DNA of 64,000 nucleotides from Bacteroidota bacterium (lineage in GTDB: Bacteria; Bacteroidota; Bacteroidia; Bacteroidales; F082): positions 62,001-126,000 of the forward strand of contig JAHLLA010000003.1 in the NCBI GenBank assembly GCA_020444415.1. Direction: 5' to 3'. The notes beneath the pieces were generated by a model. The model had not been told where the DNA came from, did not search any database, and saw only the letters and a list, made by a program, of their open reading frames with translations. A program made the position numbers and the translations under genes. How positions within the stretch are numbered: the stretch's first letter is position 1; the number at the start of each line of letters is the position of its first letter. Shown one piece after another: positions 1-9,294 of this stretch.

Positions 1-42
1 ATACTGAAAAGAACACATAATTTCAAACCGAAAAATTATATG

Positions 43-70
43 GCCGGATTCTACTGATCCGGCTTTTTTT
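43..70 (+). terminator. Rho-independent terminator of an upstream gene
   Basis: A perfect 7-bp stem GCCGGAT / ATCCGGC (43-49 and 57-63) with a 7-nt loop is followed by seven T residues. It closes a transcription unit lying before the window and insulates the M23 peptidase gene. Confidence 0.85.
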
Positions 71-96
71 ATGATTTACGACATTATAATTAAAAG

Positions 97-104
97 TATT
101 TTTG
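97..104 (+). promoter_or_regulatory. Bacteroidota -7 promoter element
   Basis: TATTTTTG matches the phylum consensus TAnnTTTG exactly and lies 28 nt before the ATG of the M23 peptidase, just after a terminator. No clear -33 TTTG is seen; TTTACG at 75-80 is the nearest candidate. Confidence 0.6.
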
Positions 105-132
105 CCCGTTTACAAGAAAGATAGCAGAGAAG

Positions 133-1356
133 ATGAAAATACGAGGAATTGCCATATACCTATTAGGAATTGTTTTTATGCTGCAGGCATGCAATATTCA
201 AAATACTTCTGACGACCAACAGGGTGTGTCAGAAATACAATACATGCCTGAACTTACATACGGCATTAATACTGATTCGCTTATCGTGAGTTTTGATAAG
301 GTGAAGAAAAATGAATTTTTATCCGACATTCTTCTCAGACACGGTGTTGACTACAGCACCATTGATCATATCGCTAGACATACAAGAGATACATTTGATG
401 TAAGAAAAATAAGGTATGGTAATAACTATTGTGTGATCTGCAATAACGATTCTATCCCAAAAGCCCTTTATTTCGCTTATGAAATCACGCCATCCTCTTA
501 TGTTTTATATCATTTGTCGGATTCAGTATACGCTGAATTGGGAGAAAAAGAAATAAAAGTGGTGCTGACTTCAACAGCGGGAGAGATCAAATCGTCCTTA
601 TGGAATTCGCTGGTAGATGCCGAAGCTGATCCCAATCTGGCCAATGAGTTATCCGAAATATATGCATGGACCATTGATTTTTTCGGCCTTCAAAAAGGGG
701 ATAGCTATAAAGCTATATATGAAACATATTTTGTTGATGATGTTTATACAGGCCTGGGAAAAGTAAAAGTAGCCAGTTTCAATCATGGTAATAAGGATTT
801 GTACGCTTTTTACTTTGAGCAAAACGGAAAGGGCGATTATTTTGACACGGAAGGCAATAGTCTCCAACGTACTTTTTTAAAAGCACCTTTAAGATATTCC
901 CGTATTAGTTCTGGTTTTTCTAACAGCCGTTTGCACCCGGTGCTTAAAATTCGCAGACCCCATCATGGTGTTGATTACGCAGCCCCAACCGGAACGCCCG
1001 TTTACACGGTAGGTGATGGTGTAGTTATCCAAAAAGGCTACCAAAAAAGCGGTGGGGGCAATTACATCAAAATAAAACATAATGGTACCTATACCACGGT
1101 TTATATGCACTTAAAAGGATTTGCAAAAGGTATTAAAGTAGGACAACGTTTGAAACAAGGTGATTTAATTGGTTATGTGGGCAGTACCGGACTGGCAACA
1201 GGACCGCATCTCGACTTCAGATTTTATCGTAACGGAAGTGCTATTAATCCTCTTAAAGTCGAATCCCCTCCTTCAAAACCCGTGGAAGAGGCTAATCGCA
1301 TAGCATTCGATTCCATAGTCAACCAGTATTTGCCTTTGATTACAGCAATCAATTAA
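133..1356 (+). CDS. M23 family metallopeptidase, lipoprotein
   Basis: Predicted envelope peptidoglycan endopeptidase. The N-terminus is a lipoprotein signal (hydrophobic stretch ending LQAC), so it is likely anchored in a membrane facing the periplasm. Residues about 20-255 are an uncharacterised N-terminal region; the C-terminal LytM/peptidase M23 domain (about 260-375) carries HxxxD (H277, D281), the YMHL motif (H326) and GPHLDFR (H359, D361). In the classical family the last motif is HxH, whose second His is a zinc ligand; here it is Asp, which could still bind zinc. I believe this substitution is common in Bacteroidota, so activity is plausible. It is monocistronic, with a terminator on each side. 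The ATG at 133 is the only start that gives the signal peptide. Confidence 0.9.
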   Translation: MKIRGIAIYLLGIVFMLQACNIQNTSDDQQGVSEIQYMPELTYGINTDSLIVSFDKVKKNEFLSDILLRHGVDYSTIDHIARHTRDTFDVRKIRYGNNYCVICNNDSIPKALYFAYEITPSSYVLYHLSDSVYAELGEKEIKVVLTSTAGEIKSSLWNSLVDAEADPNLANELSEIYAWTIDFFGLQKGDSYKAIYETYFVDDVYTGLGKVKVASFNHGNKDLYAFYFEQNGKGDYFDTEGNSLQRTFLKAPLRYSRISSGFSNSRLHPVLKIRRPHHGVDYAAPTGTPVYTVGDGVVIQKGYQKSGGGNYIKIKHNGTYTTVYMHLKGFAKGIKVGQRLKQGDLIGYVGSTGLATGPHLDFRFYRNGSAINPLKVESPPSKPVEEANRIAFDSIVNQYLPLITAIN

Positions 1357-1401
1357 AGTTTAAAGAGCAGCAGCATATAATATTATTCAAGGAGATTAAT
1401 C

Positions 1402-1437
1402 AAAAAAAAGGCTGTGTCAATTGACACAGCCTTTTTT
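1402..1437. terminator. Bidirectional terminator between peptidase and susD
   Basis: A perfect inverted repeat (AAAGGCTGTG / CACAGCCTTT with TCAATTGA at the centre), flanked by A7 on the left and T6 on the right, lies between two convergent genes, so it can end transcription from both strands. Confidence 0.9.
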
Positions 1438-1453
1438 ATTAAATATCGAAATA

Positions 1454-2887
1454 TTAATTATCCCAAAAGATTGGGGTTTTCATTTCATCGCCACCAATGG
1501 CTGCTGCTGCTGCTGCGTAATTTGCAGCGTTCAATGTTTGCTCATTAATGGGGAATGTCATCCTTTTTGGGATCATACCACCTACGGTTGGCTCAGGGAA
1601 TGGAGGCAAGTTTAAAGTTGGCGCATCTAATCTTCTGTATGATGTCCAGCCAACAAATCCTCTGACATAAAATGCCAACCAGGCTTGTGTTCCAATCACT
1701 TGCTTCCAATCGCCTGCAGCAGTTCCGTAAGCAACTTCAGGTTTAGCAAGATAGGCTGCTGCTTCTGTTTCAAGTCCCCATTGTGCGAAAGATGCAGTAA
1801 TGGCGTTATTATACCATTCTTCTGCACTTCCTCCAACTGAATACCCTCTTTCAGCAGCTTCTGCTAAATAAAAAGCAGCTTCTGTATGATCAAGAAGTAT
1901 CATGGCATATGTAGGTTCCTGAATAGGATCAGCAATATGACTGTTTTGCGAGAATGATGTTCCTTCTCCGTAAACAGCGCCTCTGTATGTTTCACCATTG
2001 ATTTCAAAATAGGCAGGCCTGCGAGGGTCTTCCAGCTCGTTCATTATATCAACGATTGTATTTGCGGGAACAAAATCATGTCTTCCACTTTGCACCAAAT
2101 CCTGATATAATGGGTTTGAATTAGAACCTCCAAGGTATTCCAAATCACATTTTTCACCCATATCAAATATACCGGCATAAGCCGATTCTACTGTTGATTT
2201 TGAAAGTGCTGGATCATAATCAGCCAATGTAATACCAAGTTTGACTTTAAGGGTGTGGCCAAATTTTATCCACATAGCTACATCACCACCCATATAAAGG
2301 TCGTCAGTACCAAAACTGCCATAGGATGTGTTCAGTTTACCAATGGCATCAGTAACATTAGTGATTAAACTTTTGTAAATTTCAAACCCATCATCATAAG
2401 CAGGACTGATATTATCAACATCCAATGCTTCTGAATAAGGTACATTGCCAAACTGGTCAACTAATCTTTGATAACAATAAGCTTCCAGCAAATTAATAAT
2501 AGCGATTTGATTTTGCTTTACCGCTATTTCCTCATCACCAACAGCCGCTTCTTCATTTAAAATGGCTGTTGCTTGTTTCAAATCAGCTAGTATATCGCGA
2601 TAGTATGCACGAAATACAAAACTTGAAACGTTTCGGGTTACAATATCATAATTGGCCTCATCCACGTAAGTAACTTCTGTCCAATATTGTGCAAACAATT
2701 TATAATTGTTTAGGTTCACGTTGGTGCTTGAAATCTGGTCAGCAAGTGCTTTTTGAGCATTGGCAAACAAGAATCCTGCAGGAACTACTGTAGCGCGTGT
2801 GGTACTCGTATTGAATTCCTCGAAATTTTTCGTACAAGATACCGAGATACCAATCAGAACTATTAATACTAAATATATTTTTTTCAT
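1454..2887 (-). CDS. SusD/RagB family nutrient-binding lipoprotein
   Basis: Surface lipoprotein that caps its partner TonB-dependent transporter and captures ligand before import. The signal peptide ends in the lipobox SVSC, giving Cys18 as the lipidation site. The 477-residue length, the helical TPR-like N-terminal half and the C-terminal region with MIPKRMTFP and NxxNYxAA-like segments fit the SusD/RagB superfamily, probably the SusD-like_2 branch. It lies 12 nt downstream of the SusC-type gene and ends at a bidirectional terminator, so the two form a two-gene unit. No glycoside hydrolase, protease or sulfatase is next to the pair, so the cargo cannot be deduced; peptides or glycans are both possible. 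Confidence 0.9.
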   Translation of the reverse strand: MKKIYLVLIVLIGISVSCTKNFEEFNTSTTRATVVPAGFLFANAQKALADQISSTNVNLNNYKLFAQYWTEVTYVDEANYDIVTRNVSSFVFRAYYRDILADLKQATAILNEEAAVGDEEIAVKQNQIAIINLLEAYCYQRLVDQFGNVPYSEALDVDNISPAYDDGFEIYKSLITNVTDAIGKLNTSYGSFGTDDLYMGGDVAMWIKFGHTLKVKLGITLADYDPALSKSTVESAYAGIFDMGEKCDLEYLGGSNSNPLYQDLVQSGRHDFVPANTIVDIMNELEDPRRPAYFEINGETYRGAVYGEGTSFSQNSHIADPIQEPTYAMILLDHTEAAFYLAEAAERGYSVGGSAEEWYNNAITASFAQWGLETEAAAYLAKPEVAYGTAAGDWKQVIGTQAWLAFYVRGFVGWTSYRRLDAPTLNLPPFPEPTVGGMIPKRMTFPINEQTLNAANYAAAAAAIGGDEMKTPIFWDN

Positions 2888-2899
2888 AATGACTTCGTT

Positions 2900-5800
2900 T
2901 TAAAATTGTAAATTAACAGAAAATCCAATTTGACGCACGGTAGGCATTACACCACTTTGCCATCCCTGGACGTTTCCTGAGCTTTGGCTTGCTTCCGGGT
3001 CAGCATGTGGAAGATCTTTATACATAATCCATAAGTTAGATCCAACAAGGCTGAATGTTGCGCCATGGATCCAATTTGCTTTTTGCATTACATTTTGTGG
3101 AATGCTATAAGAAATAACTAACTCGCGGAGTTTTATATATGTAGCATCGTAAATAAAACCGGCGTTAGGATTTTTTGACCATCCAAATACACGGTAGTTG
3201 GCGCCTGATACCCTGGTTTCGTTAGGAGTACCATCTTCGTTAACACCTTCAAGGATCAGTCCACCACCATCTTCTAATGAATTACGAACGGGGTTTCCTA
3301 GATCGTTTATATAAGATGTTTCCTCATATAACCCGGTTCCCATACCATACCACATGTCAAGTGAGAATATACTTCCTCCCTGTTGCCAGTCGATCAGGAA
3401 GCTTAAATCCCAGTTCTTATAAGAGAATTTATTATTTAAGCCCATCGTAAAGTCAGGATTTACGTTTCCAATAACTTTGTCAGAGGTTCCTGTTTTCAGG
3501 TAATATCCATCTTCGCCAACTGTTTTTTCGCCGTTGGTATAAATGTAATCTGTTCCCTGGATGGCACCGTAAGGTTCTCCAACGCGTGCATTAATGGTAA
3601 CACCACCTTGCAAGGCTGCAATTTGAAGATTCTCAATATCACCTGTAAGCGCAATTACCTCGTTATTATTTTTAGCAAAGTTAGCTGAAATATCCCATCT
3701 GAAATTCTTGCTGGCAACTGCAGCACCATTTAATACAACTTCAAAACCCATATTCTGTACTTCCCCTGCATTTACCCATTTTGATGAGTAACCGGTTGCA
3801 TAAGAAACAGATACAGGAAGAATTTGGTTAACGGTATTTGTTTTGTAGAAAGAAAAATCAAATCCAAGTCTTTTATTGAACATAACCATTTCCAAACCCG
3901 CTTCAATACCTGATGAAATCTCAGGTTTTAATTCAGAATTTGCTTTTGATGCTGGTAAACTAAATAATGGTGTAACTCCAAAGGATGTATTTTGAATATA
4001 ATTGTCTTCAAGGCTACCCCAAGGGGCGTCGTTACCAACCTGTGCAAAACTTGCTCTTAATTTACCAAGTTGTAGCCAACTGGCATCAAGATTGGTTGAG
4101 AAAAGCCAACTTGCAGAAACTGAAGGATAAAAATAAGCATTGTTATCTTCAGGCAAGGTTGATGAAACATCCCTTCTGATTGTAGCATCCAGAAACATGA
4201 AATTTCTGAATCCGACAGATGCTGATAAATAAACACCATTAACACCAATTTCTTCCCTGTCTTGCTCGGGAGCAAGGTTGGGGTTCGCTGAATTTCCCAG
4301 CGTATATAAACCAGGAACAATTAAACCACCATCTGTAGAAGCAAATGTACGGTTGTCTTTGTTTCTTCTGATATTGGTTCCAAGCAATGCAGTTAAGTTC
4401 CAGTCTTCACCAAAATTTTTGTAGTATTTCAACATCGCGTCAAAGTTGGTTTCCATAAAACTATGGCTTAACTCTGAGTATCCTGATGTAACATCCGGAC
4501 GACCAACACCAAATTCACCAGAGGCAGACCCTACAGCTTTCCTATCTTGCTGCAGTTCTGAATAGGTATCAATTGATGCTCTTCCCATTAAGCTTAAACT
4601 TGGAATAATTTGCCACTCGGCCATTACATAACCAATAATCCGGTTTCTTTCGTCCGTTTCATAGCTTTGATAACGCTGGAAGAATGGATTGTCCCAATAT
4701 GCAGGAGCAAGGTCGGTAGGGCTATTAGGATTCCAGGTGAGGTTTCGTTCTCCACTTTCGTAAAGCGTTTCCTGCATTTTATAGTCAACGTTAGTCTGCA
4801 TCCACTGACGGAAGCTTGACATGACGTTGTCGCTATAACCTGTTGAGTTACGTCCTTTACCTTTGGTATTAATGTAATTAGCAGATGCACTTATTTTTAG
4901 ATTCTCTGTAATCTCATAGGATCCATTAAAGTTCAAGTTGTTTTTCTTTAAGGAACTATTGGGCATGATGCCTCTTTGGTCGAGGTTGGTATATCCAAGT
5001 CTGAATGCGGTACCTGCACCACCTCCGGCAACTTGAACGCTATTGGAGAGCGTATAAGCAGTTTGCAGAAAATATTCAGGACCATTCTCGGGAGCTACCC
5101 ATGGTGTTTTCTTATGATAATTAGGTGAAGAGGGATAGTAAGAATCATATTGAAACAAACTGATGTTTGGATCAAAAGCCTGTCCCATGGATGCGTCATC
5201 ATAGGTCGGAACAGTAAAATCTGTTGTGCCATCTCCGTCAACATCATAGTAGTATTCAAATCCCGGATTGCCTTCTTCTTCACCATTATACCAACCTAAG
5301 TCAGTACCATAACCGGCACCATACTCTTTTTGATATTTTGGGAAAGTACTTTTGTCATACCATCCACCGGTGATGTTTGAATTAAGTGTAACACCATAAA
5401 TCTTAGCTTTTCCCATTGATGTTGCACCTTTTTTGGTAGTAATAATGATAACACCATTAGCAGCGCGTGAACCGTAAAGTGCTGTAGCAGCAGCTCCTTT
5501 TAAGATACTCATTGATTCGATATCATTGGGGTTGATATCTGATGCGGCATTACCATAGTCGTAACCACTTCTACCACTAAGCTGGCCTGTATTATTCATA
5601 TTAGAGTTGTCAATAGGCACACCATCCACAACAAATAATGCCTGGTTATTTTGTGTTAGTGATGAAGAACCCCTGATAATAACGTTGGCAGAACCACCAA
5701 TATTACCTGTTCCTTTAATACTAACACCTGCAGATTTACCCTGTAAGTTATTAATGAAATTATCCCTCTTTATGGTACTAATTTCATCACCTTCCAACTC

Positions 5801-6175
5801 TTGCGTTGCATAACCGAGGGATTTCTTTTCACGGGAAATTCCCAGGGCCGTTACCACAACTTCTTCCATTAGAATTGCATCAGGAGTAAGAATAACGTCA
5901 AAATTAGATCCTTGTCCAATTTCAACTTCCTGAGTTTCCATACCCACGTACTGAAATACGAGTGTTCTGTGAGTTGGATCAATCTCTAATGAAAAATTCC
6001 CATCAAGGTCGGTTACGGTACCAACGGTTGTGCCCTTTACAAAGACACTTACACCAGGTATACCACTTCCATCCTCGCTACTGGTAACTTTACCACTCAC
6101 GGTCCTTGATTGAGCAAAAGCACCCATGGTGCCAATGAAAAACAAGAACGTCAGCAAAATTGTAATTTTTCTCAT
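2900..6175 (-). CDS. SusC/RagA family TonB-linked outer-membrane transporter
   Basis: TonB-dependent transporter that forms the outer-membrane barrel paired with the downstream SusD-like lipoprotein. In order: signal peptide ending AFAQ (about residue 22), a carboxypeptidase-regulatory-like domain (about 25-105; VSGKVTS, DGNFSL), the conserved EEVVVTALG segment, a plug domain (about 115-250) with the SusC signature LKGAAATALYGSRAANGVI, and a large beta-barrel ending in aromatic residues (NLQF). The 1091-residue length is normal for the family. The long AT-rich 5' leader contains a candidate -7 element at 6260-6267. Neither a sigma/anti-sigma pair nor a hybrid two-component regulator adjoins it. 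Confidence 0.95.
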   Translation of the reverse strand: MRKITILLTFLFFIGTMGAFAQSRTVSGKVTSSEDGSGIPGVSVFVKGTTVGTVTDLDGNFSLEIDPTHRTLVFQYVGMETQEVEIGQGSNFDVILTPDAILMEEVVVTALGISREKKSLGYATQELEGDEISTIKRDNFINNLQGKSAGVSIKGTGNIGGSANVIIRGSSSLTQNNQALFVVDGVPIDNSNMNNTGQLSGRSGYDYGNAASDINPNDIESMSILKGAAATALYGSRAANGVIIITTKKGATSMGKAKIYGVTLNSNITGGWYDKSTFPKYQKEYGAGYGTDLGWYNGEEEGNPGFEYYYDVDGDGTTDFTVPTYDDASMGQAFDPNISLFQYDSYYPSSPNYHKKTPWVAPENGPEYFLQTAYTLSNSVQVAGGGAGTAFRLGYTNLDQRGIMPNSSLKKNNLNFNGSYEITENLKISASANYINTKGKGRNSTGYSDNVMSSFRQWMQTNVDYKMQETLYESGERNLTWNPNSPTDLAPAYWDNPFFQRYQSYETDERNRIIGYVMAEWQIIPSLSLMGRASIDTYSELQQDRKAVGSASGEFGVGRPDVTSGYSELSHSFMETNFDAMLKYYKNFGEDWNLTALLGTNIRRNKDNRTFASTDGGLIVPGLYTLGNSANPNLAPEQDREEIGVNGVYLSASVGFRNFMFLDATIRRDVSSTLPEDNNAYFYPSVSASWLFSTNLDASWLQLGKLRASFAQVGNDAPWGSLEDNYIQNTSFGVTPLFSLPASKANSELKPEISSGIEAGLEMVMFNKRLGFDFSFYKTNTVNQILPVSVSYATGYSSKWVNAGEVQNMGFEVVLNGAAVASKNFRWDISANFAKNNNEVIALTGDIENLQIAALQGGVTINARVGEPYGAIQGTDYIYTNGEKTVGEDGYYLKTGTSDKVIGNVNPDFTMGLNNKFSYKNWDLSFLIDWQQGGSIFSLDMWYGMGTGLYEETSYINDLGNPVRNSLEDGGGLILEGVNEDGTPNETRVSGANYRVFGWSKNPNAGFIYDATYIKLRELVISYSIPQNVMQKANWIHGATFSLVGSNLWIMYKDLPHADPEASQSSGNVQGWQSGVMPTVRQIGFSVNLQF

Positions 6176-6259
6176 AATGATAATTTTTGGTTATTGATAG
6201 AATTAATTACTAAACGTTTCTTTTTTTGAAAAAACAGTGCAATTTATTAAAAAATAAAA

Positions 6260-6267
6260 CAAACTTA
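6260..6267 (-). promoter_or_regulatory. Candidate -7 element for the susC-susD unit
   Basis: On the minus strand this reads TAAGTTTG, a match to TAnnTTTG, 84 nt before the SusC start in a very AT-rich leader. No clear -33 element, so this is tentative. Confidence 0.4.
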
Positions 6268-6400
6268 ACAAAAATTAACATATAAATAAACATTCGTTCA
6301 TATATAAGTTATCAATAAATAGTAAGGGTTTAGCGAAAAATGCTGTCATATATTTTACCATGTTTTTAGTTATCATACACATAGAAACAAGAATGATATG

Positions 6401-6820
6401 TCATTTTAATTTTTTCCAGGAAAGTATCATCAAAAATAGCAATATTAGACCCGAAAAAATTTCTATAAAAACAAAGGATTCTGAATAATATAACCGGCTG
6501 ATAATAAATAGCATAAAGCATATTGTGTAAATTAATACGCCTGCTTTTTTGTTTTTTATCAATTGGATGGCACTGAAGATAAAACCTATATGGATGGCTA
6601 TCTGCAGAATCAGAAATATTGTAAAAACAATTCCTGTTGAATCATTATACTGAAAATAGCCGGGGAAGTTACTTCCATCAATCCTAAAAAAAATAACAGA
6701 AGAAAAGAAGGCCAAGCCCAGTACGCCGCCAACCATAGTGATGATAATGACAATCCTATATATAAAAGGTGTGACCGTTTTCTGGATTTCCTTTATTTCG
6801 TGATGAAGTTTATTTTCCAA
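6401..6820 (-). CDS. Hypothetical four-helix membrane protein
   Basis: No family is recognised. The 139 residues begin with a charged amphipathic segment, followed by about four hydrophobic helices (roughly 20-45, 63-85, 93-112, 115-135) and a short basic tail ending WKKLK, so an integral inner-membrane protein is likely. It starts 9 nt after the stop of the next small membrane-protein gene, which itself follows the ammonia-lyase by 26 nt; all three may be one transcript. Size and topology resemble its neighbour, so the two may be diverged paralogues or subunits, but sequence similarity is not obvious. Confidence 0.7.
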   Translation of the reverse strand: MENKLHHEIKEIQKTVTPFIYRIVIIITMVGGVLGLAFFSSVIFFRIDGSNFPGYFQYNDSTGIVFTIFLILQIAIHIGFIFSAIQLIKNKKAGVLIYTICFMLFIISRLYYSESFVFIEIFSGLILLFLMILSWKKLK

Positions 6821-6829
6821 AGTGGAGGG

Positions 6830-7252
6830 TTATGACATGAATTGCATATTTTTATAGTATAAAAGTATAAAAACCGTACTTACCATCAATTCAAAAAAAG
6901 GAAAGGGTAAACCCGGGACGAATACTTTTGGGGTTATGAGTAGAAAAATTTGGGAAATCGCATACAAATGAAATCCAGCTTTCCGCAACTGAAACATTTG
7001 ATAAGCGCCCAATACCGACAGAAAATAAAGCGCTGTCTGTATCAGAAAGAAAACAGGTTTAATGTCCAGCAGAAAAGATAAGTTTATTTCTGATCCCAGA
7101 AAGCTCAATTCCTCCTGTTGCCCTATAATTTCCTTCACCTGGTCGAACATCAGGTACAAAAAACCATTGGCAATGAGTGAGGAACCACTTCCAATAAAGG
7201 TAAGGATGCAGAGGATTGTCAATAATTCAGGCCGTTTTGCGGTTTCGTTCAT
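6830..7252 (-). CDS. Hypothetical four-helix membrane protein
   Basis: No family is recognised. The 140-residue product has about four hydrophobic segments (roughly 12-34, 60-80, 83-103, 110-132) with a short soluble loop rich in Glu and Gln (about 38-58). It is sandwiched between the ammonia-lyase gene (26 nt upstream) and another 4-TM gene (9 nt downstream) on the same strand, which suggests co-transcription. A membrane protein next to an amino-acid lyase could be a transporter accessory, but it is too small for a known permease and that role is speculative. Confidence 0.7.
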   Translation of the reverse strand: MNETAKRPELLTILCILTFIGSGSSLIANGFLYLMFDQVKEIIGQQEELSFLGSEINLSFLLDIKPVFFLIQTALYFLSVLGAYQMFQLRKAGFHLYAISQIFLLITPKVFVPGLPFPFFELMVSTVFILLYYKNMQFMS

Positions 7253-7278
7253 CTGGTAAAAATACGTTAAAACAAATA

Positions 7279-8802
7279 TTATCCAATGGAACCTATTTCA
7301 GCTTCAACTTCACTAAGAATTTCACATGATTCTACAAGCGTTTTCATAGCATTATGATCATTATACAAGGGTCTGTCAACATCCAGAAAATCAACATAAC
7401 GCCTGATCACTTCATGTGCTTTTTGAACGCCATTACCAAACTTGTATTCCCTGAAATCAAGTGCCTGCGCAGCGGCCATAAATTCAATTCCCAATATTCC
7501 ATATGCATTTTCCAGTATCTGGAAATTTTTGATGGCTGTATTCATACCCATAGATACAAAATCTTCCTGGTCTGCTGCAGCAGGAATGGATTGTATAGAT
7601 GCAGGGGCGGATAAGATTCGTTGTTCCACAATTTGCATATCTGCCGTGTACTGGCTGAGCATTAAACCTGAAAACATACCGGCACCTTTTGTCAAAAAGG
7701 CAGGAAGCCCCACACTCAGCGCCGGGTTGTTGAGCCTGTTCATCCTTCTTTCAGAAAGTACACTGATCATCGTAATGGCAACACCTGCCATGTCCATAGG
7801 TAATGCCACCGGTGATCCCTGGAAGTTAGCGCCTGAAAGTGCTAGGTCTTCATCCGGGAAGAAGATGGGATTGTCGCCAACACCATTCAATTCAATTTCA
7901 ACCTGGGAGCGGGCATACGCAATGGCATCGTGGGCTGTACCAATAACCTGTGGTGTGGATCGCATGGAATAAGCATCCTGAACTTTGTGTTTCACTTTTC
8001 CTGATTTGAGATCACCTCCCTGCACTAGTTTTTCAATGGCATTCGCACTTCTGACAGCGCCTTTAAAACCACGTACTTCGTGCAAACGACTGGTATACGG
8101 GCCCATATTCGCCTTAAGAGCTTCGAGCGACATGGCGGCGGCTATTTCGGCCTGCTTTAACCAGTTATTGGCATCAAATAAAAACAAAGCACTCATGGCT
8201 GTAAGTACATTTGAACCATTGATGGTGCCCAGTCCATCGCGGGCCTTCAATCCGGGTATGGTAATCCCAGCCTTTTTTAAAGCTTCTTTACCATCCAATA
8301 ACTCCCCTTTATAAAACGCTTTTCCTTCACCCATTAGCAGCAATGCTATTTGTGACATGGGCGCCAGATCACCGGATGCACCAACCGATCCTTTTTTACA
8401 AACAAATGGCGTCACACCTTTATTAAGCATTTCGATCAGCGTGAGGGTTATTTCGGGACGGATGCCTGAGTTGCCATGGGCATGTACATTGATACGCCCG
8501 AGGATGGCACCACGCACATGATCAATGGGCATGGCTTCACCGATACCGGCAGCATGATTGTAAATCAGGTATTTCTGAAAATCCTTCACCTGGTCATCAT
8601 TTAAAACAACTTCCGAGAATTCACCAATACCCGTGTTGACTCCGTACATGATCTCACCGGCATCAATCTTTTTTTCCAGCATGGCCCTGCATTTTTTGAT
8701 GCGCTGCAGTGCATCCGGGTGCAACTCCACCTGCTGATTGTTACGTGCTACATTTACTACATCCTCAATGGTAAGCCCACTGCCTTGAACAATATATGTC
8801 AT
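7279..8802 (-). CDS. MIO-type aromatic amino acid/histidine ammonia-lyase, substrate uncertain
   Basis: Removes ammonia from an aromatic amino acid or histidine to give the corresponding acrylate. The MIO prosthetic group forms from Ala142-Ser143-Gly144 in GASGDLAP, and the catalytic Tyr53 lies in YGVNTGIG; the length (507) fits the HAL/PAL superfamily. The selectivity loop that reads SH in classical histidine ammonia-lyases reads YNHAAG here (N83-H84), and QEDHVSM is QEDFVSM. The canonical HutH lies 0.5 kb away, so this copy probably has another role or substrate (histidine, tyrosine or another aromatic; an aminomutase cannot be excluded). It has its own promoter (8851-8858), and two small membrane-protein genes follow it closely. 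Confidence 0.85.
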   Translation of the reverse strand: MTYIVQGSGLTIEDVVNVARNNQQVELHPDALQRIKKCRAMLEKKIDAGEIMYGVNTGIGEFSEVVLNDDQVKDFQKYLIYNHAAGIGEAMPIDHVRGAILGRINVHAHGNSGIRPEITLTLIEMLNKGVTPFVCKKGSVGASGDLAPMSQIALLLMGEGKAFYKGELLDGKEALKKAGITIPGLKARDGLGTINGSNVLTAMSALFLFDANNWLKQAEIAAAMSLEALKANMGPYTSRLHEVRGFKGAVRSANAIEKLVQGGDLKSGKVKHKVQDAYSMRSTPQVIGTAHDAIAYARSQVEIELNGVGDNPIFFPDEDLALSGANFQGSPVALPMDMAGVAITMISVLSERRMNRLNNPALSVGLPAFLTKGAGMFSGLMLSQYTADMQIVEQRILSAPASIQSIPAAADQEDFVSMGMNTAIKNFQILENAYGILGIEFMAAAQALDFREYKFGNGVQKAHEVIRRYVDFLDVDRPLYNDHNAMKTLVESCEILSEVEAEIGSIG

Positions 8803-8850
8803 GAAAATAGATTTTAAGGTTTAAGAAAAAACAACTTAAAAATGAACAAA

Positions 8851-8858
8851 CAAAATTA
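8851..8858 (-). promoter_or_regulatory. -7 element of the first ammonia-lyase
   Basis: The minus strand reads TAATTTTG, an exact TAnnTTTG match, 48 nt before the lyase start. It is arranged back to back with the thioredoxin-like gene promoter at 8914-8921. Confidence 0.5.
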
Positions 8859-8913
8859 AGGAAAACAGCTATGTGAATTTGTGCTAAACCTGTTAATTTA
8901 TGCAGGATAATGT

Positions 8914-8921
8914 TATTTTTG
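8914..8921 (+). promoter_or_regulatory. -7 element of the thioredoxin-like gene
   Basis: TATTTTTG matches TAnnTTTG, 34 nt before the ATG at 8956. Confidence 0.5.
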
Positions 8922-8955
8922 AATCATTATTGATAATTCGAAATATTTGACCTGA

Positions 8956-9294
8956 ATGGAAGATCGCGAACCCAAAACATTAGCAGATTTCAAAAGCCTG
9001 GTAACAACAGAAGTAGCCCTGATGATCTATTTTTATAATGATCATTGCGCCCCCTGTATCAGCCTGCGTCCCAAAGTGCTGGAACTTGTAAATGTTAGCT
9101 TTCCTAAATTGAGAATTGTTTTCAGTAATTCAATCTCCCAGCCTGAAATTTCAGCGTATTTCGGTGCTTTCAACAATCCAACCATCGTTATATTTTTTGA
9201 AGGCAAAGAATATAGGAGAGAAAGCAAATTTGTCTCGATACCCCAATTGGAAGCCAGTATCAAAAGGCCATATGATATGCTTTTTTCTGATTAA
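8956..9294 (+). CDS. Thioredoxin-family protein
   Basis: Small cytoplasmic thiol-disulfide protein (112 residues, no signal peptide). A thioredoxin fold is supported by the redox motif CAPC at residues 31-34 after a hydrophobic beta strand (MIYFYNDHC) and by the later NNPTIVIFF strand, where the cis-Pro (NPT) of thioredoxins is expected. The active-site tryptophan before the motif (WCxxC) is replaced by His (HCAPC), so it is not a housekeeping thioredoxin. It is transcribed opposite to both flanking ammonia-lyases and its stop overlaps the stop of the histidine ammonia-lyase gene in a shared TTAA. Confidence 0.85.
   Translation: MEDREPKTLADFKSLVTTEVALMIYFYNDHCAPCISLRPKVLELVNVSFPKLRIVFSNSISQPEISAYFGAFNNPTIVIFFEGKEYRRESKFVSIPQLEASIKRPYDMLFSD

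Noticed and set aside
7442-7972. 176-codon open frame on the plus strand opposite the first ammonia-lyase
   Set aside because: It lies fully antisense to a well-conserved enzyme gene; its composition and lack of motifs are those of a shadow frame.
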